Origin: Numida meleagris
Taxonomy: Eukaryota; Chordata; Aves; Galliformes; Numididae
Reading direction: 5' to 3'
Assembly (NCBI RefSeq): GCF_002078875.1
Contig: NC_034414.1
Location: 30,848,590-30,912,589 of the forward strand
DNA length: 64,000 nt
The position numbers and the translations under genes were made by a program. The first letter of the stretch is position 1, and the number at the start of each line of letters is the position of its first letter. Shown piece after piece: positions 1-13,100 of the stretch. Below the pieces are notes generated by a model, which saw only the letters and a program-made list of their open reading frames with translations, did no database searches and was not told where the DNA came from.

Positions 1-3000
1 TGCATATTTTTTCCATTGTGTAACATGTTACTGTCTTGTAGATAGCCCGAGAGAAAACTTGAGTTAAGCTCATCTCTCTCAGCAATACTCATTTTGAGAA
101 CACTTTTGTAAACTCAGCTGTAAATCATTTTTTTCCTCTGTGTTATGTTAATAACATACATATATACAGTTAAATTAAACCATGTGTTCTTACCTAAAGC
201 TAGGTTGTCACTGTGTCATGTAATCTCAGAAAGATAACAAGACTATGTTCTTACAGTAAAACAGCACAAAAATTCAGCTATTACACAAAAGAATCCTTGA
301 CTGTGTAGGGGAAAATACTATAGGAAACTTTAGTTTAAAAACAAAAATAGCAACTCATAAAGCCAAACAAGTTTCCTTTTTGGCTTCAAAACTTTGAAGT
401 CAACCTATCATTAAAATCTCTTTTATATCCTGCTAAGTTTATGTCACATAATAAAGATCACCTGTAAGCGAAGAACGACGGACTAATAATCAAATTATGT
501 GTTTAGCATCTTAGAATTTTCAATACTATACTCAGACAAATATTAAATTTTAACTGAAAACGTGTGAAATATGTAGATGCTGCACAGACATTGCTCATCA
601 GATATGAACAATAAATTTAAGTAAAGATAAGATGTTAATTATTAGAAATGACCATAAAAGTAATCCATTCACAATCTACCATGATGTAACTAAAGGAAAT
701 ATATTCAATGCAACTGAAGCGTTCTCAAATAATAGATCTGAAATTCTTGCAAAAAAACCCTAGTATGAAATCCTCAAATAATCATAAATTTGCAGATAAT
801 ATGTACTGCATATTACAAATGAGTATAACCACAATCCTGTTTTGTATACAAACTTGGATTTTTTGACAGCCTCAGACTTCAATATTAGGCCTATCCAAAG
901 ACTTTTTAAAAATAGATACAAATTAATAGTGAAGGTTGATAAAACTTCATTAGGATTTCCAAGTGTTTGGTAACTGAAGTTATATGTCCAGCCACACATT
1001 CATTTAAGATTCTAAAGCTTACACATAAAAGTTGCCCACATATGTATTACACACTTACTGTGTAGAAGTGAATGACAACATTTAGACTTTCATACCAATT
1101 AACTGTAAAACACTATAGGGAATTATTACAACTAAATAAAAATGCCATTTTATCCAGAAATCCATGAAAGCTTTGAAAAGAAACAATCAAATGAAAAACA
1201 ACCAAAAAAAAAGCAGGTTAGTGGCTGAAAAGAATGCGTTCAAATTCTCTATTTCAACACTTATTTCAATGCAGTCTGTGATAGCAGTCTCTCTCAGACT
1301 GAAAGTTCTCTAACTTACCATTCCCCTCCGAGCACTCTGCTGCCATTTTTTTAGAAAAGAAAGATTAAAAAACTTTCTCAGCTGGTATTATGTTTATTTG
1401 AGAAAATATTAACAAGTTTACTATAACCAAAACACAATGGTACTGTTTTTTTTTTTTTTAATTTTAATTGTGAACCACTGCTATTACCTTTGGAAAAATA
1501 AGGTAAAATTAATTTGTTCACTCTCTGCATCTTTTCTTCTGCATATGGCATGTGAAGATATAGAACCTTCCATGCGTGATATATCCCATATTACTATCAT
1601 TACAGTATCCTAAATCTTAAAAAAACTTGGTATGTTTCTGCTGTGAGACAGACTTGCTTAAAGCAGTCTGAGATCAGCATAGATCCTTTCTCCTTTAAGA
1701 GACTTTAAACTGTTCTTTTCTTGGACTGATTGCCAATACCAAAATTCATGTTCACATTTATCTATACATTCTCATCCCAGATAAATAGTGTATATAATTG
1801 CAATATTAAACATAATGTGAGCAGCGAGGAACTGGTAATAAGGGGAAAGTTGTAATTATTCAGTTGTCATACACAAAGTCGTAACTTTCTGAATGTTAAT
1901 ATTCAAGCAGAGAATTATAAAAAATACTAATCCCCTAACATAATGTGTACTGTTGATTACCTTATGAATATATCAATAAGCAACAAACCTTGTAACATAT
2001 TCTGAAGTTAGGGAACTTAAGATATTTTCCTGCTCATTCTAAATTCCAGAGTCTTAAAAAAAAATTTCATATCTAAATGTATGCATTAATGACTGCACCG
2101 GCGTTTAAGAACATATACACGGCATATTATAAAATGTTATCAATGTCCCAATTAGAAACCATATATATAAAAACAATACAACACTTCTAATGATGCCTCC
2201 TGTATTGTATCATAGCATTTACATCATTGTGATCAACTGTTCTATGCACTATGTTCTATGTTCTATGGTAGCATCTATGCTACCATGTTAGCAAAATATC
2301 CAGTCATGAATAATAATATGTTCTATTTCTGTTCCTTTATTAGTAATAACCATATGTAACATCCTTGAACACCATGATTTTACATCAGTATGCTTACAAA
2401 AAATTATATGCATGTAAAAAATGTATAATCTCCCTGTGTTTCTACAGCCATATGAAGAAAAGCACATTTACAGGCATCTAAATCTATATGTATAAAAATA
2501 TATTACTTAAAATATACACAACAGGTATTTGAATATCTAATCTCAAAACCAAACCCTTTCAAACACGGGTTGTATGATTTCTTGATGCTGAATCCCTCTG
2601 ATTTTATCAAAATCAAAACATTATGAGGGATACTTTTTTTGGTTTTTTTTTTTTTTTTTTTTTGCTGATTTGTTTTGTCATTCCTGCCATGCCAGACTGA
2701 CTGAAATATGACAAAGGTTTATGTCATGTTACCAGTACTGCTGTGAAACTCAATTTAGACTAAATATTAATTATCTGATACTAATTTACCATGAAATGAA
2801 ATTAAAAAATTAGATCTCATTCTTATCTCCTCAGACCTATTCTAAAGTAAAAATGTCAAAATACATGTATGATATGTATGCCTATCAATTGCTATATGAT
2901 AAAGTACAGAGTTTTGGGTTAGCGTGTGATTAACGTCACATAGCCTGGAATCTGCCTACTAGTTATCTATCTAGTTATAGTTACACAAATACCTCAATTC

Positions 3001-4086
3001 TATCTTAGTTTCTTGGAGCTGTATCTTGAAAACAAGGAAATACATTAATAATTTCCTTTCTTCCAAATACAGAATTCTCTACTTAGTCTGAGAACTGCTG
3101 TTCAGTGTCATTCATGATCTAACAATGAGAAGAAAATCTGATATTTTTAGTGGTAAATTTTCCAACAACAAGATTAGCCTGAACCAGGTTTCCAAATGTA
3201 GAAAAGAAGCAAAGATGTTTTTCAAGAGAATTTTAAGAAATGTAATGAGACTTTTTTTCTGACTAAAGTTAGACTTATGTGTTAGCTAAGTTACAGACAG
3301 AATCAAAACATAGAGAAATACAAAACAATAAAACCCACTCCTCTGGAATGCTTGCATAAGAGGATTTCTCTAAGCACATTATAAGTATGAATGAAAGAAA
3401 AGGTTCTTTGCCATGTTCACCAACACTAATTTGGAATTCCTTTTTGACTGGCTTGTGAATCTTGTTATGAGTAAGGCAGTCTTCCTCAGCTAATGTCAGA
3501 CACTCTTTTTACCGTGACATTTTCTCTATTATGCAGGTAACAAATGCATTTTCCCATCATCATGTCAGCATCTTATCATATTGAAAATGAGTAAAAAAGA
3601 AATGAATGTGGTCATTAATAAGAAACAAGAAAAACAGTGCACATATGGCACACTATAAAGATGTATATGCAAATACAGCATTCCTCCCACCAAAGCAGAT
3701 AGAACAATACTGAAATTCACAAGAAAAAGTTCAGGCAGTCAATATTTCTTCACTTATTTTACAAACTATTCTGTTTTTATTTTTTTATAGGACAAACAAC
3801 CTATATTACAACGTGTGTTCTCTTATATGTGTAACTACTTCAAATCAAGTTCTATGTTTTAATCTTCTGTCTTTGAAAATTTAGCAGATATTTAATAACT
3901 AAATCTAAGATACTTAACCTATATTGTGCATATCTGTTTCCACGTCTATCATCAATAAGCAACACTGTGTTTTGTTTTTTCCATCATCCAAGAAGCAGCA
4001 ATCTAAGTAGATTTTCAGAGACTTCTAATAACATATTAAGCGTATGGTGAAAGATTAAATTGATCCAAAAATTGTTATTGACTTAC
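1..4086 (-). other. RYR3: RYR3 intron after e42, open at window edge
   Basis: At least 4,086 bp of AT-rich intron. It holds a 21-base T run (2643-2663), a perfect 10-bp inverted repeat (2265-2286) and no mobile element I can recognise. I searched by eye for the next RYR3 exon (the segment with QERKK and IQTSLIVAALK) and for a 15-nt ASI-like mini-exon and found neither. Confidence 0.7.
2265..2286. repeat. Perfect 10-bp inverted repeat, 2-nt loop
   Basis: Two 10-base arms (ATGGTAGCAT / ATGCTACCAT) are separated by CT. Three copies of TTCTATG stand just to the left (2240-2267). Probably a chance cruciform-forming intron sequence. Confidence 0.85.
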
Positions 4087-4179
4087 TTTAGACATCTTGC
4101 TCTTGGTATCTCCTGTTAAAAATGCCAAATTGTTGATTTCATTCTGAATGACAAAATTTTGTTCTTCTCTTTTGAAATT
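4087..4179 (-). CDS. RYR3: RYR3 exon e42 (last exon in window)
   Basis: 31 codons, phase 0 both sides: [20 protein letters not shown] then [11 protein letters not shown]. In RyR1 the ASI alternatively spliced mini-exon follows this exact point (after KMAK). The acceptor tract is a TTTG/TTTA microsatellite in the sense direction. Donor GTAAGT opens an intron of at least 4,086 bp that runs off the window. Confidence 0.95.
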
Positions 4180-7100
4180 CTACAAACAAACAAACAAACA
4201 AACAAATAAATAAATACCAATTCCATTCATCTGCACGTACTGCATTTAGATTTATGGACAGAATGAATTGGGGAAAAAAGTATACGTCTTGTCTTACATG
4301 TGATTTGCACCACAGGATAAAAACTTCAGCTACCATTCGAAAGAGCTCATCAGAATCTGCATCTGGTTTCTTTAGCCAGTTGGCTCTGATTAAAAGAGAC
4401 AAGAGAAAGTAAAATTTAGAAGTTTACAATGAGAATCTTAATAATAGATATTGCTCTGTTTAAGAGATTGGGTCACTTTTGTCTAGTTAACCTTGGAACT
4501 TAACAACAATCATTTCCATTTTCCACTCCCACAGTCACAGAGGTCATTTTTATTGGCAGCTTAACAGGTTTCCAACAAATACCCTAGTTCTTGGATACTT
4601 ATTTTTGCCTGTCACCCTTCCCCCGGTGACAACACATTTTTGTGCATTCTATGAACAGAACTAGAAAATAAACCTTTTTCACTGAGTATTTCTTTTTTCT
4701 TTTTTCCTTTTTTTTTCCTCCTTCATAATAAAGTTTTAATTAAAAAGAAAAAAAAGTTTTGTGTTGGTCAAAAAAATAACACTATAATGGGGTGAAGATG
4801 AAGAGTTAAAAGATTTGAATGAATGGATAGAATTGTAAGGAGTGGCTGCTTTAATGGTTTATGTTTGTGCTTCACAAACTAATACAACTTTAGTCTGTAT
4901 CTGCCTGCACAAGGATGCTCAGAAGACCCGGGCAAGTTAACTAACAGATGCAGGTCTCTCTAAATCCTCTAAGTGCTCTCTAGTGCTCTCTAAGAGCACT
5001 AACATGCCCATACATATATGGGCACCTGACAGCCTCCATGAAAGGAGTTATTACATTATAATATCCTCATTAACTCCATTCTCATCCAGCTCTATAGCTG
5101 GATTTCCAGACAGCCAAGTGAAGTCTGTGTTTTTAAAAATTAAGTGTTCCCTTGTCAACAAGGTCTGATTTAGTAAAGTCTAGTTCATCTAGAATTAGTA
5201 AATAATTCTTAGTGAAAATTGGTTCACAGGATAAATGAACAAGCCTGCAATTAATAATGCTCCTAACTACCCTTTTAAGTACTAGCACCTAGAAAAATGT
5301 AAGTGGCTACTGATTGTGTAATTCAGAACAGCATTGTTAAGGACAGTATTAAGATACTGTAGATACTTAGATAATATAGTACTTCAGGCACTCCTCTGAA
5401 GAGGATCTTGGGGGCATGTTCTGGGGCAAAGCAAAGAGAAAGTGTAGACACAGAATAATCTTCAAGTAAATTGTTGAGTAAAAAATTTTCTGGTCAGCCC
5501 AAAGGCAATACAGCATTATCCAGAAGCTTTTATCACCTTCTTAAAAAAAGACACGCTCAAAAGAAGAATGTCTTTGTGGCTTTATCTATACATACAGCAA
5601 TTCAGTTGAAGCAAAATAGCTTTTTGCCCCTTCATAGTTTAAGAGTTTTAGCTATGTTTTTGTCTCTGAAAGGCATTCTCTTTTGTAATAACATTGGGTC
5701 GTTTAATTATTGAGTTCAATTATTAGTTTACCTGTTGTTGTCTACATAACGTATCAGCATTGGATAGAAGGCATAGAGGTCTCTACAAAGAACAGCAAAC
5801 TCATCAAGAATAAGTAGCTCAGCTTCTTGAGTGTCACTTTTACTGTCCGCTCTCAGTTGCTCCTCTTCCATCACAATCTTTATAGCTTTCTTCTTCAATT
5901 TCTCCAGTGTTGGAATAAAGTGAGTTTTCAGCAGATCTGGTCTGGCTTTGCTGATGATAGGTTGAGCATAAACTATACATAAAAATATATATGATCTTAT
6001 GATTAATACACAATTGATACTTCTAGTTGTGTTAATGTGAATCCTCTGTAGTTACAGAAAACCAAGGTCATAGTGCTCCACGTATTTCTAAAGCACAGTA
6101 AAACTATTAATTAGTAAACTATGAATACAGCTTTCTCAATCATGTGTACTGAGAGATTAAAAGACAGTTACTGGGAATTCAGATTGCATATTTCAGTATT
6201 GTGCCACAGAATCATAGAATATCTCTATTTGGAAGGGATAATCACATCCAACTCCTGTCTGTATGCAAGACCACCCCCAAAAAATAAAACCATGTTTCTG
6301 TGGGTGCTGTTCAAATCATTCTTGAACTCCATCAGGCTTTGTGCCATGACCATTGCCCTGGGAAGCCTGTTCCAGTGCTTGACCATTCTCTGGTGGAAAA
6401 CCTTTTCCTAACACCAACCTGATCCTCGCCAGACACAGCTCCATGCTGGGAGGGGAGTGGGTTGCATACAGTGTTTAAAATAGTAGGTAAAAAAATTCCT
6501 TTTTTGACTTCAGCTAGCTAAAATGCTAGTAATATAATGCAGTTCACTAGAGTAAAAAATTCTTGCAAGAATGACACTATATCTCTGCTTATATTGAGGC
6601 TACAATGCATACATAAAAATAATAACGAACTTAATTATTACTGTTGTTCTTTATCTGCTTTTTACCTAACCATCCTGCTACTTTTAATTAAAAAAATATA
6701 TCATAAGCTAATATGGTAAATTATAATTCAGTAATTACATATTACTGGATACAAATACTCTTTAGAAATAGTTACGGTACCTGCAATTCTTTTCATCCAA
6801 GATGCTTCATCTATTCCCAGATTGTTGTTAATGATTTTCAGAATATTTCCCAGAATGATGCTCAGATGCTCAGATGTTATCATCGTACAGCAAGGCCCAG
6901 CACTTTCAGGAACACTCTCAGACCCTCGTTCCCACCAGTAGGACAAATAGTTGCATAGCATGGGTAAGATAACCTCAATTACATGAGGCATTTCAGTGTA
7001 CCTTGCTCCAGACTCTGCTAAATTATTAATTTCCTTTATTAGTCCATCCAGCTGAGGGATCTCTGGACACATCTCCTCTACTGTTTCAGGCATACCTAAA

Positions 7101-10100
7101 ACTGCAGGCAGAAAAGGAAAGAGTACAATATGAAAAGGTTAATTAACAAAACACAGGGAAACATCTACATTCATTTATGTTTAAATCCAAAATACAAATA
7201 ACAGTTTTGATCCTTCTTTTCTGTCACAATATTGAGCAGACACGATTATAGTAAGACTTCATGGCATAAAAGGATATCTTTTCTAGTAAGTTATGTCCTT
7301 CTGATATGTATGTAGAGAACTGATGTTGACAATAGCAGCCATGCAGCTATGGTTTTACCACATAGTGTCCTGCAGTTGCTTGGTAACCGGGCCAGCTATG
7401 TAAAAATGCAAAACTGAGAACTTGTATCAACATTAGAAAAACACTGTCCATTATTTTCCTGATTCACAACTTTCACGTCTATCTGAAAAATCCATTTCAG
7501 CATACAAACCAGTTTTGAGTAATATAGCAAACAGTTTAAGATTATGGGTAAAATTAAAACTCAAGTGTACCTTGTTTACAAATGCTGCACACGTCTATCT
7601 CCCTCTTGAGATAGATATTGGAATCAGTCAAGACTAAGTGGGATAGCAGGCATGTGAAGAAGAAGTATGTAAAAAGACACCTGTTCCTTAAGGTTACGTA
7701 AAATCAGAGTCACATTCTGTCAGGATTTCCCTATGTAAAACTGCATTAGAGTACTGGTAAGACAACTAAGTAGCAATGGTATTTTTCCTGTTCACATTAA
7801 AAAAGTGACATCTGCCCAAGGAAAGGGAACAATGTTAACAGTCTTAACAAAACAGGGCAAGGTTAAAACAACAAGCATTCTTATAGCACTGATAGGAGTT
7901 TTCTCCTCTCCCTCCCCCCCCCCCTTTTTTTAAATTATTACAATTAGTTTCTTATATTTGGAGAGGAGCAAACAGCTTTACTCCCCTCCCTCCCCCCCAC
8001 CGAGGAACAGAACATACTTGCTCTTTCTCTTGCACTTTTTGTGTTGAAGACAGACAATGGGTTGTAATGGTTGAGAGAAGGTTCAAGGAACGCTACTGGA
8101 ATGGCTGCTGCAAGAGATGCTAAGCACTCACCAAGTGCAGGACGTTGCCTGTATATGACAGATACTAAAAGTTATCAGAGAAGAAAAGCCTTTCACTAGG
8201 TTTCCAGTTTCTAGCATACGTTATAGAACTGCACTAACATTTTATTGCTGATATAGTTTATCATTCTAATACAGAAACTATTTTGAGAATTTTGAAAAGT
8301 TTTATGTCTCACATGAACAAAATTTCCTGGTACAGAAACCAGCTGAAAATAAATCTCAGCACAAAAATAAATCTAACCAAGACACATTACCAACAGCAAA
8401 ACATCTTCATCATCTGGCTGCATAAATACTTCACCAAAAAAAAAAAAAAAAAAAAAAAGGTGGAAATGTATAGATGAGGTTGTATGAGAAATGAGTTAGT
8501 TACTTTCAGCAGAAGAATTACACTAGCTTAAAACTGAAGCTAAGGTATTCTTCTGAAGTTCTAAAGCAATGTTTATACAAGATTTTGTTACACATGATAT
8601 ACAGATTGCACAAAGATAACACTTTTCATCTTTATATTTTTTTTTGTGGAATAGCTGTGAAAATTGAAAATTCTTAGCAGTGCTGTTTAGCTAGAGATGT
8701 TCTGAGGGACAATAGCATAAAACAATTTTTGTAAGCATATATTTATATATAGATATACCAAATGGAATGAATCACTACATCAACTGCAAGGAATAACATG
8801 CCTATTAAGATTCCTTCATTTCAAAAAAGCATTCCTTGTCTGACCTGAATTCAAAGAAAAAATGGCATTTTGATCCCAAAGCTGAGCACTGCTTAACTTG
8901 GGTAACAGTTTAAGTCAGCTCAACAGCTCACTCCAAAGTTTTACGGAAATACTGAGCAGTATGTTTGAAATCCTGCCGCCCACCTAGACACTGATGTCTG
9001 CCTACAGCCTTATTTTAAGGTTCTTAGTGAGTCCAGTGAAAGTTTAGGAGACTAACTCATTTCCTGAGATATATTAGATCTGAGACTCTTCTAAGAAGGC
9101 AACTGGTGTAAGTGATCCTACACCCATTTCTAATGCAACTGTCCAGTGTTTATGGCCAAGGAAGTAGAGGGCTGGGCTGTGAGCTCTTCCCTTCAAAAAG
9201 CATCTAAAGCACAATAATCTTTTAATTCCTGTGAGATCACCCTGACTTCCAGTTACAGTAGGAGTGAGACACTGCCTATCTTACCCATAAGATCTGTGTT
9301 GAAGTGTATTTAGAATTCCAAGTCTAGAAGGAAAAAAGAAAAGCCCAGCTTTGTAATGGATATGTAAGTGACTGAACGTGTGCATGTATACGAGAATATC
9401 ATTTTCGCACAGGAACACGCATGCAGGGTGGAGAGAAAGAACTGTCCTCCAGAAAGCTCTTGCGTTCTGCATGAAAGAATTGCTGAATAAACTCCGGACA
9501 GAAGGAAGTGAAGACCAGCATTACTCGGCAAATGTAGGCAAAGGTTCTCCTAACCGGACTATAGAGCTGAATTTCCTTGGTGTCTCTCAGACTCTGTGAA
9601 TTTTAAACTTTTGATTATATGATTGTGTACAGCGACTAAACAAAAGCCTTCAGAAGCATAAGGAAGGGTCAATGATCACCTCTGCTTCTGTCTTGTGACA
9701 GAAGTCACAAGCAGTTAGGGTTTCCTTTTTTGAAGCAGTACCTATGGATATAAGCTTTGTCTAATGGAAGAGGGTCTAAAATCCCAATTTTGGAGCATAT
9801 CATAGCCACTAGTTTCTTCACATTTTAAGATATTTTTAAAAATGCAAGCAACTGGTAAATGGGTTTCCTTTGTAGAGTTAAAGGCTGTCAGAAGCTCTGC
9901 CTGTGCTAAGTATTTTATGATCTAGACACTTATTCTGAGAACTCTGTTTAGACTCATGCTTGAGACAGACATTAATTACTCAACCTACTTATCACAGCAG
10001 CATGTCTGCTAACATGCAGTAACGAAACTTTGGGAAGCTTAACAGTGGCCCATGGAAAAAAATTAGCTTTCGCTATGGTTGAACTAAAGTCCCTGCGGAT

Positions 10101-13100
10101 AAACCACAATATGCAGGATGAGTTGTTTGGCTTTTGTTCAGTCAGGCATTTCTTTGTGTAGAGCTGAACTCCACGATATAGGCAACTACATTACACCTAT
10201 ATTGTATATTAAACATGTTCACACTCCTTCTGATTCACTTTTCATTCAAACTGCTTTAGTACATTATGATACAAAAAAAAAAAAAAAAAATTCACATGCT
10301 GAGTTTTTCACTCCATACCTTTCAACATAGATGTTCTTCCCAGTCCCAAGGGCATAGAGGCTACAAAGAATTCTGTAACATGAAACTTGTACATCACCCA
10401 CTAGAGAAAAATAAGAAGCAGATACTAAGTACTTATTCAGCTAAACACTACTTTCTAAATATAAAAACAATGACAGATCAGAAATTCCAAGAGGCCATCA
10501 GCTATTTATTAATAAAATAGTGCAGATTAAAAAAATTAAGCAAACTTATTTTCTGTGGGAAACTTTAGTTGTTAATTGTTAAAAAGGTCTTTCTATTATT
10601 GTAGCATAATAAACTTCAAAATTAAATAAAATACTTACAAAGTAAATCAACTCCAAAATGATACTGTGAAATATGCTCAAAAATTGATGTCAAGACAGGT
10701 AACAACGCTACTGTAGTATAATTGATATTCTGTGAAACACCCTTGATTTGTGTTCGTGAATGGGTAAATTTTCCAAGTTTAAGATTTTCTGAAGTTTTTT
10801 CCAGATCTTCAGCTGCATTTTCAAAAAAAGCACGCAATCCAGCTTTAACTAGCTCAGATCCTGATTTCATAACAGTTCTGAAAAGTAACAAGGGAAAATA
10901 TTCGTCAATATTTGTATAGATGTATATGTACACAATTGTTACATTCTATCAGTCTTTGAAGATATACATGTGTATCAGTGTACTTTCTGTTATGAACTGA
11001 AAAGGGCAGTTACACCTACATATAAGCAATAACTAAGTTGGAGTATTTCATAGAAAATAACAAGAACAAAGAATACATTTTTGCAGTTCTATCATCCCAG
11101 TTTTTGTGACCTGCACTGAAGTATGAAAATGCCTTATCAGTGAACGTTATCATTCCTTTCACAGGAGGGGAGAAAACTATTCCATACAGTATGCTCAAGA
11201 AAGTTAACCCCTAAATTTTCATGGGTGCCACAGTAAATAAACAGGTGTAAGTCAGGATACAAATTTACGTACCATAAAAGAACCCAAAAATCAAGAAAAT
11301 GCAACTGCAATACCAGCATTCCAGCCCCATTCCCTTTTCACTTTTGTACAAATCATTAATTAAATTTTCCTATGCTGTTATGCACAAGGAGTTCATTGTC
11401 AGACTGCTGCACAACATAACCAGGCTAGAAAATAGCTCATATTAGAAAAATATCCTGAATGGTGTGCAAATGTACATAAGCAACTTAATGGTATTTAGTA
11501 AAAGCCAGTAAAATGTAACTACATTCATATATTCATACATTCTGAGTATTTTTAATGCCAGATTTCCAACCACGTGCTAAACTGTTCCAATATCAACAGG
11601 CATAATTACTAGCAGATCCATGGTTTTTGGAATTTGTATCTCTCAACTGTCTTCAAATGCCCTTGGAGAGGGTGATAGAAGTTTTCAATACTTTAATCAC
11701 AGACAATGAAAAGGAAAAAAAGGTGGACGAACACCTGTATATGTTAATTTGGAGTTCAGTATCTGAATTATTGTTAATGTTACTATCAGTAACTACGAAT
11801 AGGGGAAATAATACAGAAACAATCTAACTGCCCCTGGAAAACTCTGCTATGTCAATATAGTTTGTAGTTGTTATGAAAACTTACAACTTACCGAGTGTCC
11901 AGAGACTGAGCTAAGATGTGCAGGCAGCTCACCATTGTTGTAGAATCACTACCTGTTTAGAGAGAGAGAGACTGTGAGAGCACAACAACACAGATAACGT
12001 AGGATAATCTAATGATCCCAAATGTCACTACTGAAAATCTGCAGGTTAAATAAGACATGGAATACATCTCCCGCCCCATGTCATTGCAGGGAGAGTTACA
12101 ACTGGTTCCAAAACTAACTTTTTTTTTTTTTTTTTTTTAAGTCCATTTGTATAAAAGGAGTGAAAAGAGTAACCAGTGTCTAGTTAGGTTTCATTTTTAT
12201 CACTTGACTCTGCAGTATTCTGAGCTTCGTATCTCGTAGTGTCCAGATTTCTTAGTTTTCTTACCATTTCCTTTGAAATGGGTATGTTGTATTTCCCTAC
12301 ATCCCCCTAGCCTAACAAGAAATTAACCCATGAGGTTCAACTGTTGGATGCTTGAAATCAAAACAATTAGTGTATGATGAATCTTGAACGGAAAAAAGGA
12401 GTAACCACAAAAGCATGAGAATTTTTTTTTAGACATAACTGCTGGATATTCTTCAAAATTTTAACTTTATCAAGATCTTTCTTAACAACTTACCAAAAAT
12501 TGAGATCCTATGTCTAACAAGAGCAGCTAGTTTGCAGAACAGGCTGAAGTAGAAAAGAAGAGAAAACAGCAAGACAAGACAAGACAAAGATTAAAGATTT
12601 GGTTAGAGAATACTAAGAATATGAAAGAAAACACATATAATTTCTGAAAGGTGTATTTAGAATCACACATGATGATAGTAGTCAAATAACTGCATTAAGC
12701 AGCATAATCATAGAAGCTTCTCCATTCTCTCATTTTCTAAGCTTCTCTAATTATGAAATGACTTGAGACATTAAATTTTCTTATAGAAGTTTCCAACAAT
12801 TACATGTTATATGGCTGAATCATTCTTTACGACTAGGATTTTTTTCTGAATAAGAAGTTTTGATAAGAAAAACTGAGCAGCATTTTCTTGTTTTACTCCA
12901 CATTTTGTGAGAAACTAACGTTACAACTCTTCTCAGAAATTCAAACAATTTGAGGTACTCTTTGTAAATATTTTGCAAACTGTGTTTATCCATTGCTCAT
13001 TATAAGATTAATCCTGAAATACAGATTTCTAGCAACTATGTCAGGAGCTTGTATGTCTAACCTGTCTGTCAAAATAATACGATAATTAAGAGAAAGGGCT

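Noticed and set aside
4139..4300. Reading of e41 through its donor into the intron
   Set aside because: The frame continues past CKSH only by chance; the consensus donor and e42 homology set the exon end at 4298.
8012..8020. Apparent loss of two residues at the e38-e39 border
   Set aside because: It came from taking the downstream AG of e39. With the upstream acceptor (exon end 7101) the usual Ile-Leu-Gly is restored.
9288..9330. Exon-like segment with AG acceptor and GT donor on the minus strand
   Set aside because: It has a stop in the frame required after e37 or e36 and no RyR similarity; the true e37 is at 10319-10400.
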